This document shows, one piece after another, positions 8,376 through 15,355 of a stretch of 64,000 bases of DNA; within the stretch, counting starts at the first letter, position 1, and each line of letters opens with the position of its first letter. The stretch is from the NCBI RefSeq assembly GCF_015207735.1, contig NZ_JADEWG010000003.1, forward strand, positions 1 to 64,000, in the 5' to 3' direction. Below the pieces are notes generated by a model. That model saw nothing but the letters and a program-made list of their open reading frames with translations, made no database searches and was not told the origin of the DNA. This stretch comes from [Phormidium] sp. LEGE 05292 (lineage in GTDB: Bacteria; Cyanobacteriota; Cyanobacteriia; Cyanobacteriales; Aerosakkonemataceae). The translations under genes were made by a program, and so were the position numbers.

Positions 8376-10724
8376 CTAAAGATGGAATTTCGGCAATAAC
8401 AAACTCTCCTCTATTTCCTGTCTTACTTGCCGATTTACATAACAATCGCTATGCAAACAATCTACCAACAATTTATTGGCATCATAATATTGCTGAAGCA
8501 ATTTTTGCTGCTGTTTGTTAAATAGCCAACTGTGACCGATATTGCGATACTCGACCATTAATAATTTTAATTTTTCGATCCAGGTTTGGCTGTTATTCTC
8601 CCACCATTGCCTGAATTTCCAACCGTCAGCATCAATGTCGGGAAATTGGTTTTTCAGTTCTTGCAAAGCTTTTCCTAGTTTAGGATCTAGTATATTGGCG
8701 CGTTCGCAGACTAGGAAAAATGCGCCTTTAAAAGGATATGGAGAATTAGTAGGGAAATCGATTTTCAAAGTTCGATCGCACGCGAGAGTAAGCAGATCGT
8801 CAAGACCTAGATCGAGGGTGTGGATATTGCCAAGAGCTAGTAGAATGAAAAGACGACGATCGAGAAGGCTAATTAGTTCCCGATCGCAATAATCAAGTGC
8901 ATTTCGCTGCGAATAGCGATCGCATCCCAACTGAAAATAAAAAGCGCGTACAGCAGCAGATTTATAGGGAACTTCTACAGAAGCAGATTTCTCTTTTACC
9001 CAGAGCAAAAATTGTTGCAATTTTTCATCATTTGCGACTAATTCATTTACCTGTTGTTTCATTAATTGCAATAGATAATCTGCTGGCTGTAACATTCCTA
9101 CAGCTAGCATAAATACTTCTCGCCAACGGTGTTCCGTAATGTGATTAACTAGATTTTGTGAAGCAATTTCTAATGCTTTAGGCCCAGAACTATTGACAAT
9201 TTTTCGGGCTGTAAAATATTCCTGAAATGTCAGATGAGAAAAAGAGTAAATTCCTCTGGCTCTTTCTACCAGTAAACCATGTTGTGCTTCGATCGATTTC
9301 AACACGGCTTCGCTATCTAATTGTAAAAGTTTTGGATCGGTTTCTGCATCGGGTAAATTGCAAATAAAATCGGTAATGTAAGATTCGATTGTCTGTTGTT
9401 TAAAAAAGTAATCCTTGTGCTCGAATGTAGTTAAAGCTATTTGGCTGAGTAAATCTTTCTTGCGCTGAACCGATAGTTTTTTGTAAACTTCGTCTCGACG
9501 AATAATTCCCCTTTTAGCATCCCATTTTCTTAATAAAGTAGCGATGCCTTGCTTGTATAATTCGGCGCGATTGGAAGGGAAATCACCTGCATCTTCAAAT
9601 TCTAATAATAATAGCGTCAACAATAAAGGATTGGTTGCTAATTCTCTAATAGATGGATTTGATTGTAACTGTTGTAAACATCTTTCGGCGGTACTTCCTG
9701 CTATTTCTAGTTCACTAGTACAAAATTCCGAGTTTTCTTTTACTTGAAACCACTTGGTTACAAATGACTTAATCTGGCTCTGATTAAAGTCGGTGATTTC
9801 TACTTCGGTGAATTTTTCAAAAGTATATTCCTGTCCGGCAATCCGACAAGTGATGACAAATTTGTTTTGATAGTATTCAGACGAAAAATCTTGTATTTCT
9901 TTGATTACTCGATTAGCATCTTCTTCTCTGATTTCATCTAAGCCATCGAGCAAAATCAAGCCTCTGCCCTCTTTTAATATTTCGATAATTTCGTCGATCT
10001 TCACGTTACAATTAGATAACAGATGGGCAATAAATTCTAGGTGATTTGTTTCATTTCTGGCTTCAGCAAAGTCTCTTAAAGTGATAAAAACAGGTAATAA
10101 ATTTGTAAAAATTTTGCCATAGCTGCATTGGATGGCAAGATATTTTAAAAATGTGGTTTTACCAGAGCCCGGTTTTCCTAAAATCATCAGTTTTGGATAA
10201 CGTTCAACTGCTTTTAGACCAGGGACTCTTTCTTTAATAATTCTACTTAGTCCAAAGCGATCGAAATTTTCTGATTCCGGGTCAAAACCTTCTAGTAAAT
10301 TGGCTATTGTTAACCGCCTACTGCCAGTGATTTGTTCCAAAATATTAACGTTGGTGTAGATATCTGTTAAGCCGATCGGTTGCGTCATATCTAAAACTCT
10401 GATTGTGCCGCAACGCTGTTGAATAATTGGTTGTATTTTGGCTCGAATATTTTGAACAAGGCTATCTATATTGATGCTGGTGTAATTAGGTTTTTGCTCC
10501 GGCTGCCATGCAACAATATCCTGTAAATCTAACTCTAGAAAATCGCATATATTCAGGAATATTTGACTTTCTACAGGCTGACCTCGGAAAAATTTCCAAA
10601 TTGGCTGCCGAGATTTACAATTTACCTCATTAGCTAGTTGTTGTTGGGTCAATCCGGTGCGGTTGAAAGCCTTTTTTGCTTCTTGAATTCCTTGTTCGGA
10701 TGCTTGGAGCGATCGCTTACTCAT
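8376..10724 (-). CDS. HTH-NACHT NTPase (copy 1)
   Basis: This 782-residue STAND NTPase has a helix-turn-helix at about residues 15-65 (GLTQQQLANEVNCKSRQPIWKFF) and a conserved linker (RCGTIRVLDMTQPIGLTDIY). The NACHT domain has Walker A GKPGSGKT at 183-190 and Walker B LILLDGLDEI. A helical C-terminus ends NKLLVDCLHSDCYVNRQVRQEIEE. HTH-NACHT proteins of this type are common in cyanobacteria, and some bacterial NACHT proteins protect against phage; a defence role is therefore inferred. The frame is open to 11222, but the ATG at 10724 is chosen: the upstream part overlaps a response regulator and looks non-coding. The gene is a paralogue of the one at 11532-13796. Confidence 0.9.
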   Translation of the reverse strand: MSKRSLQASEQGIQEAKKAFNRTGLTQQQLANEVNCKSRQPIWKFFRGQPVESQIFLNICDFLELDLQDIVAWQPEQKPNYTSINIDSLVQNIRAKIQPIIQQRCGTIRVLDMTQPIGLTDIYTNVNILEQITGSRRLTIANLLEGFDPESENFDRFGLSRIIKERVPGLKAVERYPKLMILGKPGSGKTTFLKYLAIQCSYGKIFTNLLPVFITLRDFAEARNETNHLEFIAHLLSNCNVKIDEIIEILKEGRGLILLDGLDEIREEDANRVIKEIQDFSSEYYQNKFVITCRIAGQEYTFEKFTEVEITDFNQSQIKSFVTKWFQVKENSEFCTSELEIAGSTAERCLQQLQSNPSIRELATNPLLLTLLLLEFEDAGDFPSNRAELYKQGIATLLRKWDAKRGIIRRDEVYKKLSVQRKKDLLSQIALTTFEHKDYFFKQQTIESYITDFICNLPDAETDPKLLQLDSEAVLKSIEAQHGLLVERARGIYSFSHLTFQEYFTARKIVNSSGPKALEIASQNLVNHITEHRWREVFMLAVGMLQPADYLLQLMKQQVNELVANDEKLQQFLLWVKEKSASVEVPYKSAAVRAFYFQLGCDRYSQRNALDYCDRELISLLDRRLFILLALGNIHTLDLGLDDLLTLACDRTLKIDFPTNSPYPFKGAFFLVCERANILDPKLGKALQELKNQFPDIDADGWKFRQWWENNSQTWIEKLKLLMVEYRNIGHSWLFNKQQQKLLQQYYDANKLLVDCLHSDCYVNRQVRQEIEESLLLPKFHL

Positions 10725-10780
10725 TTTCAGTATATATTTCACTAAACTTTTGTAAATTTTGCTTGCGAATTCATCTAAGC

Positions 10781-10834
10781 CAAACATTACGCAAACATTA
10801 CACAAACACCTGTTTGTAATACTGGTGTTGTTTG
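10781..10834. promoter_or_regulatory. CAAACA repeat cluster, candidate operator
   Basis: Three direct repeats of an 11 bp unit start at 10781, 10792 and 10803 (CAAACATTACG, CAAACATTACA, CAAACACCTGT), so they share one face of the helix. The third overlaps a 16 bp palindrome (10802-10817, ACAAACA-CC-TGTTTGT). Another TGTTTG half-site lies at 10829-10834. The cluster fills the 141 bp spacer between the divergent NACHT copy 1 and response regulator genes. The HTH domain of the NACHT protein is one possible ligand (inference). Confidence 0.55.
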
Positions 10835-10865
10835 GATTTGGAACAATTCTATCGAGGAATTTGTT

Positions 10866-11267
10866 ATGGCAACCGTTCTGATTGTAGAAGATGAGTCGAT
10901 GATCGTTAAAGTGTTCTCTAAGATTCTCACTAAGGCAGGGGGCTTCATGGTACGCCACACTGAAAATGTGGAAGAGGTAATCCAAATTGCCCAGTCTGGG
11001 GAAGCCGATTTGATTATAATGGATGTTTCTTTGAAGAACAGCTGGTATGAAGGACAAATTATTAATGGTTTGAAAATAACTCAAATGCTGAAAGCTGACT
11101 CGAAAGCGGCTAAAGTACCCGTAATTTTGGTGACAGCTAGCTGCTATGCGGGCGAACATGAAAACTTTCTGAAAATAAGCGGTGCAGATGGCTACATTGC
11201 TAAACCAGTTGTGGATTATCAAGACTTTTTGGATCAGATTCGAGCGATGATACTAAACAGAGGATAA
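10866..11267 (+). CDS. Single-domain response regulator (CheY-like)
   Basis: The 133-residue protein is one receiver domain. It keeps the acidic pair Asp9/Glu10, the phosphoacceptor Asp53 (LIIMDVSL), Thr90 and Lys113 (GYIAKP). There is no output domain, so it acts by protein contact or phosphotransfer. A short insertion follows Asp53 (KNSWYEGQIINGLK). GAGG lies 10 bases before the ATG. It is divergent from NACHT copy 1, with the CAAACA cluster between them. No kinase is adjacent. Whether it belongs functionally with the NACHT genes is unknown. Confidence 0.9.
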   Translation: MATVLIVEDESMIVKVFSKILTKAGGFMVRHTENVEEVIQIAQSGEADLIIMDVSLKNSWYEGQIINGLKITQMLKADSKAAKVPVILVTASCYAGEHENFLKISGADGYIAKPVVDYQDFLDQIRAMILNRG

Positions 11268-11438
11268 ATTATTGATTTGAGCGGCAATATCATGCTAACC
11301 GATGATACAACAACTGCGATCGCACTCTCTCCATTTCCCAATTTTCTGAGTTTACAGAGGCTTTAAAGCTGACAGCAAAGGAGTTGGAAGAAGTGCGATC
11401 GATCGGTCGAATTTGATTCTAATAATTTATTCAATGTA

Positions 11439-11456
11439 ATTCACGATTTTGTGAAT
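11439..11456. repeat. ATTCAC-GATTTT-GTGAAT inverted repeat
   Basis: A 6 bp inverted repeat with a 6-base spacer. A close relative lies at 13900-13917, sharing ATTCACGATTTTG. The two bracket NACHT copy 2, one about 75 bp after its stop and one about 105 bp before its start. Confidence 0.45.
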
Positions 11457-11531
11457 AACGAATTTCACCCACAAATGACTGGAGAAATGGTGAATTAAGC
11501 GAAATTTTTAGTAACTTATTCGCTAAATTTG

Positions 11532-13796
11532 TTAAAAATTTGGTTTGGAATATTTTTCTATTTCGCAGATGGGTAATAGTAACGTATCTTCGATGTATTG
11601 TCGGACTTCTCGGCTGACGTAGCAATCGCTGTTTAGACAATCTATTAATAATTTATTAGCATAGGAATATTGATTTAGTAATATTTCCTGATTTCCGCTT
11701 AGCTGCCAATCATGACCGATATTTCGGTGTTTTATCATTATTGGTTTTAATTTATTAATAAACGAGATTTTTTCATAATTGTAGGGCTTAAGGGGCTTAG
11801 GCAATTCGGCTATTAGTTCTGATAGTGCTTGCTTCAAATCTTCGTCATTCCTATTAACAAGGTTATAAGCACGAGTAAGTTGAAACTGCCCAGAAGGAGT
11901 ATGTTCTCCAACTGTAGCAAGCTCTAGGTCAAGAGCAAGCTCACTAGCACTGCGAAAAGCTCTTTCTAGACCATAAACACGAGAAACATCAAATGAAAGA
12001 TTAGCTTCAAGAGCATTAATAATTATTTCATACTGAGAACGGTTTAGACTACTTAATCTGCGATCAATTCGGAATAGGTAAAAAGCTCTAATAGATGCTA
12101 ATTTATAAGGAAGATTAACTGAAATAGACTTCTCACAAGCCCATTTTAATAATTGTTGTATTTCCTTTTCATTATTTATAGTTTTATCAGACTGCTCTTT
12201 CATTAATAGCAATAAACTGTCAGCACTTGGCGACATCCCGACTGCTAACAAAAAAACTTCTTGCCAACGTTTTTCCATCATCTGGCTAACCAAATTTTTT
12301 AATGCTATTTCTGATGACTGCTGAACAGTAATAAACTCTCTAGCAGTGAAATACTCATGAAATGTCAAATGAGAAAACGAATAAATTCCTTTAGCTCTTT
12401 CTACTAATAATCCATGTTGGGCTTCAATTGACTTCAAAACTCTTTCACTGTCCAGTTGCAACACTTCAGGATCTGTGCTGGCATCGGGTAAATTGCGTAT
12501 ATATTTTATAATATGTTGTTCAGCCACTCTCTGTTTAAAGAAATAATCAGAACTTTCAAATGTATTTAAAGCAACTTTACTGAATAAATCTTCCTTACGT
12601 TGAACTGATAGCTTTTTGTAGACTTGATCGCGGTATATTCCTCGTTTAGCATCCCATTTCTTCAGTAAAGCATCAATTCCTTCTTTGTAAAGTTCTGAAC
12701 GATTTGCGGGAAAATCTCCTGATTCCTCAAAGACTAAACAAAGTAATGTCAGAAGTAAAGGATTTGTTGCCAATTCATAAATTCGCTGATTTTCTTGAAG
12801 GCGGTACAGGAAATTCTCTGGCTTTACAGCTTGATTTTTAAACCAGTTATTTGCAAAGGTAGCAATTTGTTGCTCATCAAAATCAGCTACTTCTACTTCA
12901 GAAAATTTCTCAAAGCTATATTCCTTTGCTGCAATACGACAAGTCATGACAAAGCGATTGTCACGAAACTGGTCAGAAAAATCTCGAATCTCTTTTAAAA
13001 CTCGTTGGTTGTCCTCTTCCCTAACTTCATCTAATCCATCGAGTAAGACTAATCCCTTGTTATGTTGAAATATTTCAACAACGTGATTGCCTGTAACCTG
13101 GCAAGTAGATAATTGCTGGCTGATGTATTCTAGTAAATTTGGTTTATCCTTAGCTTCAGCAAAATCTTTGAGAGTGATAAAAATCGGTACTAGTTCAGTC
13201 TTAAATTTACCCTCTACAGACTGTATTGCTAAGTATTTTAAAAAGGTTGTTTTACCTGCACCAGGTTTTCCCAAAATCATTAATTTAGGATACTTTTCGA
13301 CTGCTTCTAGTCCTGGGACTCGCTTTTCTGAGATTCTGCCAAGTCCGAAGCGATCAAATTCTTCAAAGTTACATTCTTGGAATAATTCAGTAATTTCTTT
13401 GCGTGTGCGCCCGGTAATTTTTTCTAAAATATTGACGTTGGTGTAAATGTCATTTAATCCAATGGGTTGATTCATATCCAATACGCGCATTGTTCCGCAG
13501 CGTTCTTGGATGAGGGGTTTTATTTTTTGACGTACTTCTTGGACTAGGGAATCTATATCTGTTACTTCTACTTCATTATCTTGGTAAGCAACATCTTGAG
13601 CATTCAAACCTAGAATTTCACAAATACCACAAAATATTTCAGAATCAACAGCTTTCCCATTAAAAAACTTTGAAACTGGCTGACGGCTACATTTAAGTCT
13701 TGCTATTAACTTTGTCTGGTTCAGTCCTTTTGTAGTTAAAGCTTGTTTTGCCAATAAAATAGCTTTTGGAGATAGCTGAAGTGAACGTCCTGTCAT
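11532..13796 (-). CDS. HTH-NACHT NTPase (copy 2)
   Basis: This 754-residue paralogue of the 8376-10724 product has the same order of parts. It has an N-terminal HTH (KGLNQTKLIARLKCSRQPVSKFF), the linker RCGTMRVLDMNQPIGLNDIY, and a NACHT domain with Walker A GKPGAGKT at 176-183 and Walker B LVLLDGLDEV. Next come a winged-helix-like region (GIYSFSHLTFHEYFTAR) and a C-terminal helical part ending LLIDCLNSDCYVSREVRQYIEDTLLLP. The most divergent part is the sensor-like segment between about 560 and 690, as expected if the two copies recognise different triggers. The ATG at 13796 is preferred over an in-frame TTG at 13802. A phage-defence role is inferred from family knowledge. Confidence 0.9.
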   Translation of the reverse strand: MTGRSLQLSPKAILLAKQALTTKGLNQTKLIARLKCSRQPVSKFFNGKAVDSEIFCGICEILGLNAQDVAYQDNEVEVTDIDSLVQEVRQKIKPLIQERCGTMRVLDMNQPIGLNDIYTNVNILEKITGRTRKEITELFQECNFEEFDRFGLGRISEKRVPGLEAVEKYPKLMILGKPGAGKTTFLKYLAIQSVEGKFKTELVPIFITLKDFAEAKDKPNLLEYISQQLSTCQVTGNHVVEIFQHNKGLVLLDGLDEVREEDNQRVLKEIRDFSDQFRDNRFVMTCRIAAKEYSFEKFSEVEVADFDEQQIATFANNWFKNQAVKPENFLYRLQENQRIYELATNPLLLTLLCLVFEESGDFPANRSELYKEGIDALLKKWDAKRGIYRDQVYKKLSVQRKEDLFSKVALNTFESSDYFFKQRVAEQHIIKYIRNLPDASTDPEVLQLDSERVLKSIEAQHGLLVERAKGIYSFSHLTFHEYFTAREFITVQQSSEIALKNLVSQMMEKRWQEVFLLAVGMSPSADSLLLLMKEQSDKTINNEKEIQQLLKWACEKSISVNLPYKLASIRAFYLFRIDRRLSSLNRSQYEIIINALEANLSFDVSRVYGLERAFRSASELALDLELATVGEHTPSGQFQLTRAYNLVNRNDEDLKQALSELIAELPKPLKPYNYEKISFINKLKPIMIKHRNIGHDWQLSGNQEILLNQYSYANKLLIDCLNSDCYVSREVRQYIEDTLLLPICEIEKYSKPNF

Positions 13797-13899
13797 ATTC
13801 AAGTGAAAATACTTTTACCTATTTTACTGACTCCCGCTAATAACTGTTCTCTAACTCATTCAAACTTATACAAAGTCATACATTCAACAAGCCCATCTC

Positions 13900-13925
13900 A
13901 TTCACGATTTTGGTGAACCTATAAG
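13900..13925 (+). promoter_or_regulatory. Promoter with overlapping inverted repeat, microprotein
   Basis: The inverted repeat TTCAC(13901-13905)...GTGAA(13913-13917) is followed at once by TATAAG (13920-13925), a good -10 hexamer. The ATG of the 49-residue frame lies 22 bp further on. An inverted repeat between -35 and -10 is a usual operator position for repression. The binding protein is unknown; the HTH of the divergent NACHT gene is a candidate. Confidence 0.45.
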
Positions 13926-13947
13926 AGTCGTGATTGGTAAAGCTTGT

Positions 13948-14097
13948 ATGGACACTATCTCAATAGTTATACTCACTGCTTTCATTACTTGGGTAATAGA
14001 ACGTTCTGCGGATGCTTGCTGCAAACTTATAAGTAATAAGTGGCGCAAAGGTCGCAAAGCTAAAAACTTGAAACCATCTAAGGAACGTGACGAATAG
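13948..14097 (+). CDS. 49-residue membrane microprotein
   Basis: This short frame encodes one hydrophobic helix (residues 3-18, TISIVILTAFITWVIE), a Cys-Cys pair (ADACCKL), and a strongly basic tail (KWRKGRKAKNLKPSKERDE). The layout is that of a single-pass small membrane protein. It has a candidate -10 box upstream and a strong intrinsic terminator 21 bp after the stop, so it looks like a complete monocistronic unit. It is divergent from NACHT copy 2. Small hydrophobic proteins with basic tails include type I toxins and membrane effectors; which, if any, applies here is unknown. Confidence 0.55.
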   Translation: MDTISIVILTAFITWVIERSADACCKLISNKWRKGRKAKNLKPSKERDE

Positions 14098-14117
14098 AAT
14101 TCGTAGCTAGACAGACG

Positions 14118-14140
14118 AAACCCGCCTGCGCGGGTTTTTT
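14118..14140 (+). terminator. Strong intrinsic terminator
   Basis: An 8 bp GC-rich stem (14118-14125, AAACCCGC, with 14130-14137) and a 4-base loop run into a T tract (14135-14140, then GTTTG). It is the clearest Rho-independent terminator in the window and marks the end of the microprotein transcript. Confidence 0.85.
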
Positions 14141-14188
14141 GTTTGTTTTTTAAATTTTGGACTGGTAGGCTTTGTCTAATTGTTTAAA

Positions 14189-14397
14189 GTAGGGGCGAAG
14201 CATTTGGGCGATAAATTTTGCAACTCACAAAAAATTCTTGTACCCAAATGCTTCGCCCTCCCCCGCAGATGATCTGTATTTACAATCTTTCGCTAAGACA
14301 GGGCGAAGCATTCGGATATTCATATTTTGGTTGAGTTGCTTAAATTGTCGCCCGAATGCTATAGCGCTATCGCGCATGGCTTCGCTAACGCCCCTAC
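14189..14397. repeat. Nested palindromic repeat element (GGGCGAAGCATT family)
   Basis: The outer ends are inverted (GTAGGGGCG at 14189-14197, CGCCCCTAC at 14389-14397). Inside, a perfect 16 bp pair (14193-14208 with 14243-14258) and a second, shorter pair (14307-14315 with 14352-14360, AGCATTCGG) make two hairpins. There is no coding capacity. It looks like a non-autonomous MITE-like repeat of the type frequent in filamentous cyanobacteria. Confidence 0.7.
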
Positions 14398-14520
14398 AAA
14401 ATTTCTGTCCGATACGCTATTTTACATTTGCCAAAAGTTTGTGGAGTCGATCGCACTCACCCCACCCAATTTAATATAGTAAAGTGCCTCATATTCTCCC
14501 CAAACTACCAACTAACACCC

Positions 14521-14793
14521 ATGAGACAAACCGAAATCTTACAAGCACTCAAACAACTAAGCAACTCAGAACGCCTTACCATTGCTACAGTTGCTTTGCA
14601 GATGGCGCGGGAAGATTGGAAAACTCTCACTCCAGCAGAAAAAGAGCAACAACTTGCTATCTCAGCCCAACTAGCAGTATTAGATTATTTAAAAGATGAA
14701 GAACTAACTGCTTTCACTGCTCTGGATGGAGAAGACTTTTATGATTATACAGATGAAGATTTAGCCAATCTAGATTCCCATGCAAAGAAGTGA
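14521..14793 (+). CDS. MazE-like antitoxin partner (putative)
   Basis: The 90-residue acidic protein has a helical N-terminus (RQTEILQALKQLSNSERLTIATVALQMARED) and an acidic tail (DGEDFYDYTDEDLANLD). Its 3' end overlaps the MazF-type toxin gene by 14 bases, the usual arrangement of a toxin-antitoxin pair. The acidic tail would suit wrapping a basic RNase. It does not show a clear AbrB or ribbon-helix-helix signature, so the antitoxin call rests mainly on context. The ATG at 14521 is preferred over the frame's earlier start at 14428. Confidence 0.75.
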   Translation: MRQTEILQALKQLSNSERLTIATVALQMAREDWKTLTPAEKEQQLAISAQLAVLDYLKDEELTAFTALDGEDFYDYTDEDLANLDSHAKK

Positions 14794-15121
14794 AGTTTGG
14801 CTAGTTAATCTAGCGCCTACCGTAGGAGCAGAAATCAGCAAAACTCGTCCTGCTGTTATCGTTAGTAAAGATACAGTGGGAATTTTGCGACTTAAAGTAA
14901 TTGTTCCTATCACAGATTGGAAAGATGATTTTGCAACTAGAGTCTGGATGGTGCGACTTGAACCTAACGCAGAAAATAATCTCACAAAAACCTCAGCAGC
15001 AGATGCTTTTCAAGTCCGTTCCATCTCCCAACAAAGATTTGTTCGTCAGATAGGAACCATTCCCGAAACAACTATGGAAGAAATTAACGCCGCCTTAGCT
15101 ACTGTTCTAAATATCAAGTAA
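14780..15121 (+). CDS. MazF/PemK-type endoribonuclease toxin
   Basis: The 113-residue protein has the PemK/MazF beta-barrel pattern: RSEVWLVNLAPTVGAEISKTRPAVIVS at the N-terminus (the catalytic Arg region is EISKTRP), then VIVPITDW, and a later conserved FQVRSISQQRF. MazF toxins cleave mRNA and arrest growth until the antitoxin neutralises them. It is translated from an overlapping start with the upstream antitoxin gene. The length is normal and no damage is seen, so the pair is probably functional. Confidence 0.92.
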   Translation: MQRSEVWLVNLAPTVGAEISKTRPAVIVSKDTVGILRLKVIVPITDWKDDFATRVWMVRLEPNAENNLTKTSAADAFQVRSISQQRFVRQIGTIPETTMEEINAALATVLNIK

Positions 15122-15155
15122 TAACTCAAATTACTAGTTACATAGATTGTTGGTT

Positions 15156-15240
15156 AGATCCCCCCTAACCCCCCTTATCAAGGGGGGAACCGGATTCAAA
15201 ATTCAAAGTCCCCCTTGGTAAGGGGGATAATGGGGGATCT
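15156..15240. repeat. AGATCCCCC palindromic repeat element
   Basis: An 85 bp element has inverted ends (AGATCCCCC at 15156-15164, GGGGGATCT at 15232-15240). Two inner hairpins are made of CCCCCCTTA/AAGGGGGG and CCCCCTT/AAGGGGG. The same building blocks occur inside the helicase gene at 22420-22695. Confidence 0.8.
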
Positions 15241-15355
15241 AAAACGTCTGGGCTAATAACTAGCAACTTACGTTAATAGTTTTACAATTTAACTATGCAA
15301 AAGTGCAAATGTACTGGTATTAATAAAGAAAGAAAGGTACGGCGAAACAGCCTGC

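Noticed and set aside
10725-11222. N-terminal extension of NACHT copy 1 in the open frame (166 extra residues)
   Set aside because: It overlaps a well-supported response regulator on the other strand, and the extra residues look non-conserved; the ATG at 10724 gives the expected HTH start.
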